NCBI RefSeq assembly: GCF_014191355.1
Contig: NZ_JACHWM010000007.1
Coordinates: 124,001-188,000, forward strand
Direction of reading: 5' to 3'
Length of the DNA stretch: 64,000 bases
Origin: Methylobacterium sp. R2-1
Lineage (GTDB): Bacteria; Pseudomonadota; Alphaproteobacteria; Rhizobiales; Beijerinckiaceae
How positions within the stretch are numbered: position 1 is the first letter of the stretch; the number at the start of each line of letters is the position of its first letter. Under the pieces are notes generated by a model. That model was not told the origin of the DNA. It saw only the letters and a list, made by a program, of their open reading frames with translations, and ran no database searches. The translations under genes and the position numbers were made by a program. Positions 8,167 through 16,430 of the stretch are shown here, piece after piece.

Positions 8167-8790
8167 ATGTCGCTCACCGCTACCATTCTGCTGATCTACG
8201 CCGCCTGCCTCGTCGGCACCATCGCCAGCCCGGCCCGATCCAACGGGGATCGGCCCTCGGAAGAGCCGGGCGCCCGGCTCTTGCTGGCCGCGCTCCTCGT
8301 CCCTGCGCTGGCGCTGCTGGCCGGACTCGAGGCGCCGCCGGCCCGCGCGGGCGAGGCGGCGCTCCGGACGGTGAGCGGTCCCGCCACCGTCATCGACGGG
8401 AGCACGCTCGAGATCGGCGGCCGACGCCTGCGGCTCCACGGCATCGACGCGCCCGACCTCGACCAGATCTGTTCCGACGGGCATGAGCGCGACTATTCCT
8501 GCGGCCGTGCCGCCGCCAAGGCCCTGGCGGCGCGGATCGGCGGGGAGAGCGTGACCTGCGAACCGAGCGCCGCCGCGAACGGCAGCGCCGGGGTCCTGTG
8601 CCGGCTCGGGGAGGACGACCTCGCGGCCTGGATGGTCGCCAACGGATACGCGGTGGCCGACCGCAGCGTCTCGGCCGACTACACCGACCAAGACCGCCGC
8701 GCCTGGGGCCGCCGCCTCGGCCTCTGGGCCGGGGTGTTCGAACTACCCTCAGAGCGCCGTCGGCTGCGCGGGGCGAGCGCGGGCCTCTGA
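8167..8790 (+). CDS. thermonuclease-family (SNase-like) protein
   Basis: Predicted 207-residue protein with an N-terminal membrane segment, a second hydrophobic stretch at about residues 37-58 ending in an APPARA cleavage-like site, then a staphylococcal-nuclease-like fold: GPATVIDGSTLEIGGRRLRLHGIDAPD, CGRAAAKALAARI and VANGYAVADRSVSADYTDQDRRAWGRRLGLW. Many relatives in alphaproteobacteria are called thermonuclease family without proof of nuclease activity. The extra N-terminal hydrophobic part suggests membrane anchoring or a start further downstream. It is divergent from the PepSY gene, 148 bp away. Confidence 0.85.
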   Translation: MSLTATILLIYAACLVGTIASPARSNGDRPSEEPGARLLLAALLVPALALLAGLEAPPARAGEAALRTVSGPATVIDGSTLEIGGRRLRLHGIDAPDLDQICSDGHERDYSCGRAAAKALAARIGGESVTCEPSAAANGSAGVLCRLGEDDLAAWMVANGYAVADRSVSADYTDQDRRAWGRRLGLWAGVFELPSERRRLRGASAGL

Positions 8791-8830
8791 CGCGCGGGTT
8801 GCACAATCTGGCCGGTGGCGTTCTGCCGGC

Positions 8831-9817
8831 CTACAGCGCCAGCTCCCCGTCCGACCATGCGCCGTGGCGATCCAGGGTGGCCGTGAAGACGGCGTCGAGA
8901 CGCAGGCGCTCGGCCTCGATCTGCGGCCCGTCCACGGCCACCGGCCGGCAGCGGCCGTCCCAGCCGGCGGGTACGAAATCGGGGTTGCGCAGGGCGTGGT
9001 CGGAGCCTTCGACGAAGAAGGCACGATCCCCGCCGTCGATGTAGCTCTCGGCCGGCAGGCCCTCGGCCAGCAGGATGTCGTGGGCATCGAGTTCGACGTG
9101 CCAGTAGGTGACGGCCTCGACCACCTCGCGGGCGATCGTGATGCCGTTGATCAGGCACATCACGGGCACGAGCACGCCGCCCTCGTGGTCGGCATCCGCC
9201 CCGACCAGGACCGGGTGGCCCGGCGAGAGGAAGAGGTCGCGGGTCGGCAGGCCGCCGAAGGCGCCCGCGCGTACGCGGACGGGCTGCCGATCATGGTGCA
9301 GGGCCTTGCCGCCGCCGTCGAGGACGCGATGGCCGATCCAAGTGATCGTCCGGCGCGCGCCGGACGCGGTGACCGCGACGTCGCACGCGCGCAGATCCTC
9401 GACGGCCACTTCGCCGCGTTCGGTCAGGATACGGGTGCCCGAGCCGTAGCAGAGGACGTTGTAGTCGCCCAGGGCTGTATTGCTCACATTCACGACCTGC
9501 CCAGGGGTGAGCGGACTGTTCGACAAAATGATATAGCCGCTATTGCCGCTGGCCCCATTCGGCTGATTTGCAAGCACGATGAAATTTGGATTGTCGAAAT
9601 TTGTCGCGTAGAGAGTTGTGTTGGATTCTGCCCCGAATCTGTTGATATTGATATTTACTGGATCGTTGAGGTTGGATACAGATCCATTGGCAACGACGTT
9701 GTAATCTTGGTTGATGCTATCGACAGTAAAGCTTGTGCTATTGTTGTTCGATATGGTCGCGCCCGCAGATTGTCCGGCGCGGAACACCGTGTTGTTGAAT
9801 ACGATTGGCAGAGCCAA
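8831..9817 (-). CDS. Hint-domain (hedgehog/intein-like) protein
   Basis: Predicted 328-residue protein. Residues 1-120 are Asn/Ser-rich and low in complexity (FNNTVFRAGQSAGATISNNN). The Hint domain starts at Cys123 in CYGSGTRILTERGEVAVEDL, followed by WIGHRVLD, RDLFLSPGHPVLV with the conserved His, and ILLAEGLPAESYIDGGDRAFF. Such Hint_2 proteins are common in alphaproteobacteria and are thought to self-process, releasing the N-terminal part. A TTG start at 9815-9817 is chosen because AGGGGA lies a good distance upstream and the protein then begins MALPIVFNN; an ATG at 9970 would add 51 unlikely residues. The 5' third (about 9480-9830) is clearly richer in A+T than its surroundings, suggesting a separately acquired N-terminal module. 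Confidence 0.8.
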   Translation of the reverse strand: MALPIVFNNTVFRAGQSAGATISNNNSTSFTVDSINQDYNVVANGSVSNLNDPVNININRFGAESNTTLYATNFDNPNFIVLANQPNGASGNSGYIILSNSPLTPGQVVNVSNTALGDYNVLCYGSGTRILTERGEVAVEDLRACDVAVTASGARRTITWIGHRVLDGGGKALHHDRQPVRVRAGAFGGLPTRDLFLSPGHPVLVGADADHEGGVLVPVMCLINGITIAREVVEAVTYWHVELDAHDILLAEGLPAESYIDGGDRAFFVEGSDHALRNPDFVPAGWDGRCRPVAVDGPQIEAERLRLDAVFTATLDRHGAWSDGELAL

Positions 9818-10031
9818 GACTATTCCCCTGCCGATTGCTGACTCGCGTACTGATGGTACGATTCGTCGGGCGCACAAGACTGATTTGAGAATGGTCAGAT
9901 TGCCAAGCTTGTGTCCAGCGCAGATGCACCTCGAGCAGCGGCGGCGCATCGGGGCGCGTAAAGTGGCCACGGCAACGCCATCGCCGGCCGGAGCGCGTCG
10001 GCCGCGTAGGAGGCGCAGGACCGGCGCCGGG

Positions 10032-10346
10032 TCAGCGCAGCTCTGTGAGGCGGGAGGCCTGCCGCGCGAGCCCGCCGGCGAAGTCGCGCAGGGCGGCGTC
10101 CACCAGGGCGGCGACCTGCGCTTCCGTCTTCGGCGCGCGGATCACGAGGCTCGCCATCACCTCCGGGTGGACCCGCCGCTGCTTCGGGGTGCGGGCATGG
10201 TTCGACAGGCGCAGCCGCTCAGGCCCCTCTCCGCGGGCGAGGTAGAGGCTGTCGCCGCGCTCGTTGCGGGCGGTCTCGCGAAAGCCGTGCGCGGCGAGCA
10301 GGCGGCTCGCATGGGCGAGCGCCTGAAGCGGCTTGAGCGGTCGCAT
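10032..10346 (-). CDS. hypothetical protein, last gene of iron-uptake operon
   Basis: Predicted 104-residue cytoplasmic protein (MRPLKPLQALAHASRLLAAH), Arg-rich, with no motif I recognise. It contains RLSNHARTPKQRRVHPEVMASLVIRAPKTE-like beta/helix alternation. Its ATG overlaps the stop of the DUF3325 gene by 1 nt (TGATG), so it is translationally coupled to the TonB-receptor operon and probably expressed with it. Function unknown. Confidence 0.7.
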   Translation of the reverse strand: MRPLKPLQALAHASRLLAAHGFRETARNERGDSLYLARGEGPERLRLSNHARTPKQRRVHPEVMASLVIRAPKTEAQVAALVDAALRDFAGGLARQASRLTELR

Positions 10347-10696
10347 CAGGCCGAGGCGGCGAGGACCGCCAGCGGCAGGGCGGCCGCGACGAGGGCGGCG
10401 AGCGCGGCGGGGGCGACGTAGCGCGGCCGGTAGGACAGGAGCAGCACCAGCCCGAGCGCCGCGCCGGTGAGCGCGCCGACCCACTGCACGGGACCGAACG
10501 CCCAGCCCTCCCACAGCCCGGCGACGAAGAACGAGACGGCGATGGCTCCCCAGCCGAAGAGGCGCAGGCGCAAAACCGCCGCCCGCTCCGCCCTGCGGCC
10601 GAACACCTCCGCATGGTGCCGGTTCAGGCTGAGGCAGAGGGCGGCGAGCGCGGCGAAGCTGAGGCCCAGATTCGCGGCGAGGACGAGGGGCGTCAT
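10346..10696 (-). CDS. DUF3325-type small membrane protein
   Basis: Inner-membrane protein of 116 residues with about four hydrophobic segments (for example LVLAANLGLSFAALAALCLS at the N-terminus and ALTGAALGLVLLLSY later). The conserved-looking SLNRHHAEVFGR segment follows the first helix. It fits the DUF3325 family, which is found next to PepSY iron-reductase-like proteins and DUF3649 proteins. It overlaps the PepSY gene by 4 bp, indicating coupled translation within the siderophore-receptor operon. Confidence 0.75.
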   Translation of the reverse strand: MTPLVLAANLGLSFAALAALCLSLNRHHAEVFGRRAERAAVLRLRLFGWGAIAVSFFVAGLWEGWAFGPVQWVGALTGAALGLVLLLSYRPRYVAPAALAALVAAALPLAVLAASA

Positions 10697-12321
10697 GCGT
10701 GGGTCGGCTCCGGACGCCGCGCGGGCGTGCGGGCGGGGGAGGGGGGCGCCGCGGCAGATGTCGCGGCGCCCGCCGGATTCACGCTCCGATCCCGAGCCCG
10801 ATCCCGTTTGGGCGCCTCGTAGCGCAGCACCTTGCGGGCGGCGACGGCGAACAGGCCCGCGAGCAGCAGCATCGCACCGTCGAACCACGCGAAGAGCGGG
10901 TCGCCGCCGCCGAGCCGCAGGGGATGGTCGGGAATCGTCAGGATGTCGGCCGTGATCACCGCGAGGCAGAGCACCGAAACGGCGGCCAGACCCTCGCACC
11001 ACGCCCGGCGCTGCGGACGGACGAGCGGCACCAGGGCCGCGACGATCCAGGCGCCGAAGAAGGCGCGGATCTCCCATTCCTCGCGCCCGGCGAGATCGAC
11101 GGGCAGGAGCCGGTTGGCGATGAAAAAGACGGCGACCGCCGCCGGCAGGCCGGCGATGCTGCCGACGTTCAGCGCCTGGACCAGCCGCAGGCCGAGGAAG
11201 GGCCGCTCCCCCGCCTTCGGCAGGCGTGCCAGCGACCAGAGCACGACCCCCGTCGCGACCATGGCGCAGCCCATGATCCCGCATAGGAAGAACAGCAGCC
11301 GCAGCAGGGGGCCGGCGAAGTGGCCCTCGTGCAGGCCCGTCATCACCGTGAAGGTCTTGGCTGCGGGCTTGAGGCCGCCGTCGCGGACTTCGAGGATCTC
11401 GCCGCTCACGCCGTCGAAGGCGATCTGCGGATGCTCGTGCGAGAGGCCGTGCGGCTCCTCGAACACGGCGACCACGGTGGCGTTGGCGTCGCCCGGATTG
11501 ACGATCATGAGCCGCTCCAGCGGCTCCGGCCGGGTCGCGAGCGCCCGCTCCACCATCGGCCCGACCGGGGCGAGGGGGGCGGCCTGCTTCGCGGGCGGAC
11601 GCGGGGTGGTGATCCAAGCGGCCTCGGTGAAGAAGGCTTGAGCGTTGCCCTTGTAGGCGGCGGTCACGCCCCAGGGCATGTAGAAGGTCGCGAGGGTGAC
11701 GATCCCGGTATAGGTGATCATCACGTGGAACGGCAGCGCCAGCACGCCGGTGACGTTGTGGGCGTCGAGCCAGCTGCGGCGGGGCGCCTTGTCGCGGCGG
11801 AAGGTGAAGAAGTCGGCGAAGATCCGCTTGTGGGTGACGATGCCGGAGATCAGCGCCACCAGCATGATCATCGCGCAGGCCCCGACGACCCAGCGTCCCC
11901 AGAGCGGCGGCATGTGCAGCTCGAAATGGAAGCGGTAGAGGAAGTCGCCCCCCTGCGTGTCCCGCACGGTCGCTTCGGTTCCGGTCCGCGGATCGAGCAG
12001 GACATGGCCCGGCTGCTCACCGGGGCGGGTGCGCCAGAACAGGTCGAGCACCGGCTTGTCCGGCTGCGGCAGGCCGACGAACCACGTCCGGGCTTTGGTC
12101 GCGTGCTGGCCGAGATAGGCCACGGCCCGCTCGGCGGCCGCCCCGAGGGCGGCACCCTCCAGCGGCTCGGTCCGGGCGAGTTCGGGGCGCATCCAGCGGG
12201 AGATGTCCGGCCGGTAGTAGCTCGCGGTGCCGGTGACGAAGATCGCGAACAGCACCCAGCCGACGATCAGGCCGGACCAAGTGTGCAGCCACGCCATCGA
12301 CTGGCGGAAGCTTCCCTTCAT
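10693..12321 (-). CDS. PepSY-associated membrane protein, iron uptake
   Basis: 542-residue integral membrane protein. It opens with a helix containing SMAWLHTWSGLIVGWVLFAIFVTGT, typical of the PepSY_TM family. It has a large periplasmic part (RPELARTEPL... to LPPLWGRW), a further helix pair, FHVMITYTGIVTLATFYMPWG, a second periplasmic region and several C-terminal helices. Members associated with TonB receptors are believed to be ferric-siderophore reductases or energy-linked uptake partners. Its ATG overlaps the DUF3649 stop by 4 bp and its stop overlaps DUF3325 by 4 bp, so it is firmly in the operon. Conserved histidines (HTWSG, HFELHMPP, HNVTG) would suit haem binding; this is inferred. 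Confidence 0.85.
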   Translation of the reverse strand: MKGSFRQSMAWLHTWSGLIVGWVLFAIFVTGTASYYRPDISRWMRPELARTEPLEGAALGAAAERAVAYLGQHATKARTWFVGLPQPDKPVLDLFWRTRPGEQPGHVLLDPRTGTEATVRDTQGGDFLYRFHFELHMPPLWGRWVVGACAMIMLVALISGIVTHKRIFADFFTFRRDKAPRRSWLDAHNVTGVLALPFHVMITYTGIVTLATFYMPWGVTAAYKGNAQAFFTEAAWITTPRPPAKQAAPLAPVGPMVERALATRPEPLERLMIVNPGDANATVVAVFEEPHGLSHEHPQIAFDGVSGEILEVRDGGLKPAAKTFTVMTGLHEGHFAGPLLRLLFFLCGIMGCAMVATGVVLWSLARLPKAGERPFLGLRLVQALNVGSIAGLPAAVAVFFIANRLLPVDLAGREEWEIRAFFGAWIVAALVPLVRPQRRAWCEGLAAVSVLCLAVITADILTIPDHPLRLGGGDPLFAWFDGAMLLLAGLFAVAARKVLRYEAPKRDRARDRSVNPAGAATSAAAPPSPARTPARRPEPTHA

Positions 12322-12620
12322 GGTGCGTATCCCCGCATCGCCAGCCAGAGGAGGGCGCCGAGCACGAGGGCCGTTCCGGCGACCGTGAGGAGCGCCCGCA
12401 GGAACGTGCGCGTCGCGAAGACGAGCACGACGATGCCCGCCATCACGGCAAAGCTGAGAAGCGTCGCCGCCCCCACCGCCTCCGAGCGCGCCATCGGCAG
12501 CGTCAGCGACAGGAGCGCAGTAGCGAGCGCCGCGACGCCGTAGCCGCCGCCCGCCGCCAGCACGACCCGGCCGGCCACGGAGGCCCGTTCCAGTGCTGTC
12601 GTTCTGCCCTGTGCCGCCAT
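12318..12620 (-). CDS. DUF3649-type small membrane protein
   Basis: 100-residue inner-membrane protein with three hydrophobic segments (VVLAAGGGYGVAALATALLSLTLP, ATLLSFAVMAGIVVLVFATRTF, VAGTALVLGALLWLAM). This matches the DUF3649 family, usually encoded between a TonB-dependent siderophore receptor and a PepSY protein, as here. The ATG at 12620 (MAAQGRTT) lies 10 bp after the receptor stop; an ATG at 12656 would overlap the receptor by 26 bp and adds nothing recognisable. Its precise role in iron uptake is unknown. Confidence 0.78.
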   Translation of the reverse strand: MAAQGRTTALERASVAGRVVLAAGGGYGVAALATALLSLTLPMARSEAVGAATLLSFAVMAGIVVLVFATRTFLRALLTVAGTALVLGALLWLAMRGYAP

Positions 12621-12630
12621 GCGAGGCTTC

Positions 12631-14988
12631 CTACCAGCGGTAGCGCAGGGTTGCATAGACGGTCTGCGGCAAGCCGTAATAGCAGCTCGTGTAGCCGTTG
12701 CAGCCGCTGACGTATCGTTCGTCGAGGAGGTTGGTGGCGTTCACCTGCATCGAGAAGCCCTGAAGCGTCGCATCGAGGTACTTCAGCTCATAGTTGAGCG
12801 TGGCGTCGACGAGCACGCTTGCCGGCACCTTGAAGGTGTTGGCCGCATCGCCCCAGGACGGTCCGAGGTAGCGCACGCCGCCGCCGACCTCCAGGCCGAG
12901 GAGCGGCCCTTCGTTGAAGCGGTAGGTCGCGAGCAGCGAGGCGGTGGAATCCGGCACCAGCACCGGGCTGCGGCCCTGGAGGGGAACCATCTGACCAGGG
13001 GTCAGGTCGTTGGCGGTTCTGCCGTTGTCCCGGACGTTGCGGATGTCGAGGAGCGAGAAGCCGCCGATCAGGGTGACGCCCTCGGTGAGGTTCGCCCGCG
13101 CCTCGAACTCCACGCCCTGCACGCCGACCTGGCCGGTCTGGACGACGAAGGCACTGCCGTTTACGGGGTCCGCGGTCGTGCGGTTCGATTGGCGGATGTC
13201 GAAGAAGGCCGCGGTGAGCAGGATGTCGGTGCCGGGCGGCTGGTACTTGATCCCGGCCTCGTACTGGTCGCTCAATTGCGGATCGGGCACGCGCCCAACG
13301 GTGCCGAAGGCCGGATCGAATACGCGGCCCGCGACGATCGGCTCGAAGGCTTGGCTGTAGGATACGTACGGCGCCACGCCGGAATCGAACAGGTAGAGCA
13401 GGCTCGCCCGGCCGGTGAAGGCGTCGGCCGGCGCGTCCTGGAGCGTCAGGGTGCTCGGCCGGCCGGCAGGGAAGGACCGGGTCGGCCCGGTCTGGCGCGC
13501 CACGTCGTAGCGCCCGCCCAGCGTCAGCACGAGGCGGTCGAACTTCATCTGATCCTGGAAGTAGACGCCGGTCTGCTGCGCATCGACCCGTGAGACGGTG
13601 TTGAAGGCCGGGACCGCGATGTTCATGTCGTAGTTCGGCGCCAGCACGTTCAGGTCCGGCGCGTCCGGGAACGGGGAGCCGCTCGTCCGGGTGCTGAAGG
13701 TACGGTGATCGACGCCGAGCAGCGCGGTGTGGGCGATGAAGCCGGTGTCGAAGGTGGCGACGAAGTTGCTGTCCATCGTGTAGGCTTCCGCCGCCACGTT
13801 GGTGCCGATCACGGCGCGGGGGATCAGCGGGCCGGAGGCGAAGGGGCCGTTGCGGGGATTGAAGGCGCTGTAGACGCTGCGGTAGTCGCCCTGCGTGCGC
13901 AGGTAGCGCCCGGCCGAGTGGAAGCGCAGGTTCTCGTTGAAGCGGTGGTCGAACAGGTACTCGATCGAGGCCTGGGTCCGGTCGGAGCGCTCGATGCCGC
14001 GATCGCCGTCGTAGAAGTTCACCGGCAGGCGACCGACAACGCCGTTGCCGAAGTTGCGCGGGAACACCGTGCCGACCGCCGGGAAGCCGCCGTAGAATCC
14101 CGAGAACGGATCGCGCTGGTAATTGCCGATGATCGTGAGCTGGGTGTCGGCGGAGGGGCGCCACGACAAGCTCGGGTTGATCAGCGCGCGCTCGACCCGG
14201 GTCGTATCCACGGGGCCGTCGCCGTTCCAGCCGAAGCCGACGATGCGGTAGGCGAACTGGTCGGCGAGCCAGGGCACGTCGGATGGGATCGGCCCGCCGA
14301 CATCGACGCCGCCGCGCACCTCGCTGAAGCCGCCGCCCTGCACGAAGACCTCGCCGTGCCGGACGAATTGCGGCACCTTCGACACGAGGTTGACGATGCC
14401 GCCCGGCCCCGACTGTCCGTAGAGCACCGAGGCCGGGCCCTTGATGACGTCGATGCGCTCGAGCCGGTAGGGCTCGATCGTGGCGTTGGCATCGCGACCG
14501 CCGATCAATGCCATGCCGTCGAGGAAGACCGGGGCGTTAAAGCCGCGAATCAGGAACTGCTCCAGGCGGGTCGAGCCCGCGCCGCCGCGCTGCTCCGTGG
14601 TGACGCTCGGCGTGTAGCGCAGGGCCTGGTTGATGCTGAGCGCGTTCTGATCCTCGATCTGCTTGCGGCCGATGACGGAGATGGACTGGGCCGTTTCCAG
14701 GATCGGCGTGTCGGTCTTGGTCGCGACGGTGCTGCGGCTCGCGACGTAGCCGGGAACTGCTCCCGAGGCCCCGCCCGGACCGTAGAGCGCGCCGCCGAGC
14801 GTGGCGCCGCGGCCCTCGCCGGTCACGCTCAACTCGGACAGTTCGATGGCGCCGGCCACATCCTGTGCGAGGCCCGGCCCGGCGAGGCCGCACAGGGCCG
14901 TTCCGGACAGGACCGTCGAAGCCAACAGGCGTGAAACCCAGCCCGCACGCGGAGCCAGCCGAGCGAAGGCGGTGCGATCTTCGAACAT
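12631..14988 (-). CDS. TonB-dependent siderophore receptor
   Basis: Outer-membrane ferric-siderophore receptor of 785 residues. An N-terminal signal sequence ends at a GPGLAQ site near residue 42. A plug domain follows with KTDTPILETAQSISVIGRKQIEDQNA, the classic start of the FhuA/FpvA-type subfamily, QFLIRGF and IDVIKGPASVLYGQSGPGGIVNLVSK. A 22-strand barrel ends in the aromatic C-terminus YATLRYRW required for BAM insertion. It is the first gene of a five-gene minus-strand operon with PepSY and DUF proteins. A 21-bp inverted repeat 20 bp upstream of the ATG suggests iron-responsive control. Ligand not predictable; hydroxamate type is plausible. Confidence 0.92.
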   Translation of the reverse strand: MFEDRTAFARLAPRAGWVSRLLASTVLSGTALCGLAGPGLAQDVAGAIELSELSVTGEGRGATLGGALYGPGGASGAVPGYVASRSTVATKTDTPILETAQSISVIGRKQIEDQNALSINQALRYTPSVTTEQRGGAGSTRLEQFLIRGFNAPVFLDGMALIGGRDANATIEPYRLERIDVIKGPASVLYGQSGPGGIVNLVSKVPQFVRHGEVFVQGGGFSEVRGGVDVGGPIPSDVPWLADQFAYRIVGFGWNGDGPVDTTRVERALINPSLSWRPSADTQLTIIGNYQRDPFSGFYGGFPAVGTVFPRNFGNGVVGRLPVNFYDGDRGIERSDRTQASIEYLFDHRFNENLRFHSAGRYLRTQGDYRSVYSAFNPRNGPFASGPLIPRAVIGTNVAAEAYTMDSNFVATFDTGFIAHTALLGVDHRTFSTRTSGSPFPDAPDLNVLAPNYDMNIAVPAFNTVSRVDAQQTGVYFQDQMKFDRLVLTLGGRYDVARQTGPTRSFPAGRPSTLTLQDAPADAFTGRASLLYLFDSGVAPYVSYSQAFEPIVAGRVFDPAFGTVGRVPDPQLSDQYEAGIKYQPPGTDILLTAAFFDIRQSNRTTADPVNGSAFVVQTGQVGVQGVEFEARANLTEGVTLIGGFSLLDIRNVRDNGRTANDLTPGQMVPLQGRSPVLVPDSTASLLATYRFNEGPLLGLEVGGGVRYLGPSWGDAANTFKVPASVLVDATLNYELKYLDATLQGFSMQVNATNLLDERYVSGCNGYTSCYYGLPQTVYATLRYRW

Positions 14989-15008
14989 TTTTTCCGGAAC
15001 GCTTTTAA

Positions 15009-15029
15009 CTTAGGTTATTAAAACCTAAG
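15009..15029. promoter_or_regulatory. inverted repeat, candidate iron-responsive operator
   Basis: Perfect 8-bp arms CTTAGGTT / AACCTAAG separated by ATTAA, in an AT-rich stretch 20 bp upstream of the receptor start codon. Position and symmetry fit an operator for an iron regulator (Fur, Irr or RirA class), but it does not exactly match a consensus I know. Confidence 0.5.
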
Positions 15030-15402
15030 AAGACACAACGAACTATGCGCCGCGTATGGCAAGGACCGAATGATGCATGCAAGATCTATGTTTTATAACT
15101 GTTATAAATACAAATACTTGGGCTGATGATCTCGTTTGTGCGCAACCATTCTACTTATTTGTTTTTCTGTAGCCTGTTGCTTTGTCGCATCGGCGGGTCT
15201 CGCCTTCAGAGGGAGCGGGGGCGTGAACGAGGCTGTCGGACGAGGGCGGCGCAACAGCGGGCGGCGCAGCGCAATCCGGGGCATGATCGGATAGCGGCGC
15301 TCGACGCCGCGGGGATTGCCTCCACCGGTTCTCGACGGTCCGCAGCCGGCCTCCGGAGCGGGGTCTGAGAGCCGTTCCTTCGGAAAGCGCTCTGGTGAAG
15401 TC
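15030..15402. other. gene-free region, AT-rich on the receptor side
   Basis: From 15030 to about 15180 the DNA is AT-rich and probably holds the receptor promoter. From 15180 to 15402 it is GC-rich with no convincing coding frame on either strand. Confidence 0.5.
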
Positions 15403-15681
15403 CTACAGATCCGTTCGAGCCGAGCCGCTCACAACCTGCCGGCGGTCGAATGGGTCCCAGATTCCCTCGAAGACCGGAGCGGGGCCCTTCGGCGGCTCGC
15501 GGACCGGCATCATCGCGGCTGGAGCGAGCGTCTGCTCCAGGGCGGGCGCGATGAGGAGCAGCGTTGCGGCCGTACCGACGGCACACAGCGTCGCGATCAC
15601 CCAGCGCGGCATCTCCCAGCTGTGGAGGAGAACGGACCCGGCCGCGAGGAGCGCGAGAGATCCGACGAGTTTGGGAAACAT
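15403..15681 (-). CDS. hypothetical small two-helix membrane protein
   Basis: 92 residues beginning MFPKLVGSLALLAAGSVLL. Two membrane helices are evident (residues 4-18 and about 28-48, VIATLCAVGTAATLLLIAPAL), followed by a proline-rich soluble tail (REPPKGPAPVFEGIWDPF). A further ATG at 15732 would add a basic leader with no signal character, so 15681 is preferred. No family recognised and no operon partner. Confidence 0.6.
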   Translation of the reverse strand: MFPKLVGSLALLAAGSVLLHSWEMPRWVIATLCAVGTAATLLLIAPALEQTLAPAAMMPVREPPKGPAPVFEGIWDPFDRRQVVSGSARTDL

Positions 15682-15968
15682 CGAAGCCTCGACGCGAACG
15701 ACTCGGAGCCGCCGGTGCGAGCGGGATGCCATCGCATCCTGTGCCGGATCGGGACATACGGGCCGATCCTGAAACGGATCCCGGTGGGTGGCGGTCCCGA
15801 CTCGCGCGTAATCACCCCCTCGCGCGTCGTCGCCCTGGGGGACTGCCTTGCGGAATAGTGATCAATTCATCCGTGGACGGAACGATATTTCATGTTAGGC
15901 AGGCTCAACGGTTCCACGATCCCGAACGATCGGGAGCCGATCCCATGCGGCGAGAGAGGCCGAACCAA
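15682..15968. other. intergenic spacer
   Basis: No coding frame with plausible composition. The stretch near 15860-15915 is AT-rich and could promote the small reading frame at 15969. No repeat or RNA gene seen. Confidence 0.4.
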
Positions 15969-16067
15969 ATGTCGAGCATGCTGTCCGTGATCGCTCTCCT
16001 TGTGACCCCCATGGGGGCTCTTGCCGTCGGCACCTGGGCTTTCGGTCGCCGCCGCCCCACGTCCTGA
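15969..16067 (+). CDS. candidate microprotein, single membrane helix
   Basis: 32-codon frame MSSMLSVIALLVTPMGALAV ending GTWAFGRRRPTS. It is one hydrophobic helix followed by a positively charged tail, which would orient the C-terminus in the cytoplasm. It resembles other very small alphaproteobacterial membrane proteins, but the Shine-Dalgarno is weak and conservation is unknown. Confidence 0.4.
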   Translation: MSSMLSVIALLVTPMGALAVGTWAFGRRRPTS

Positions 16068-16191
16068 TCGTCTGCCGTCATATGATCGAGCAGGGTGGCG
16101 CTCCGGCGCGGTGCCCTGCCGATTTCCGACACAATGCGGCATCACCGATCAGACATCGTGGCGCGACTGCCGGCGAAGGGAGACCTTACGC

Positions 16192-16383
16192 ATGACGATC
16201 CTGATTCGGTCCGCACGTGGCCTTGCATCCTCCGCGCTTCACCTTGCCCGCTTCCTGCCGACGGTGATCCCGCTCGCGCTCGTCTCGATGATCGGCCTGA
16301 CGGCTAGCCGAACCGCGAGTGTCGATCTCGACGGCGATGGCGACGAGGCGACCCGCTCCGTCGTCTACCGTCACTACATCTGA
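16192..16383 (+). CDS. hypothetical small protein, single hydrophobic segment
   Basis: 63 residues starting MTILIRSARGLASSALHL, with a hydrophobic stretch LPTVIPLALVSMIGLTAS and a charged, acidic C-terminal part (VDLDGDGDEATRSVVYRHYI). GGGAGA lies 8 nt upstream of the ATG. Could be a signal peptide plus short mature peptide or an anchored protein. The DLDGDGDE run is EF-hand-like in composition only. Not recognised. Confidence 0.5.
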   Translation: MTILIRSARGLASSALHLARFLPTVIPLALVSMIGLTASRTASVDLDGDGDEATRSVVYRHYI

Positions 16384-16430
16384 GCCTGCCTGTCGTCGCA
16401 GTCTCTGTTAACGAGGGTGACCGGGAGCGG

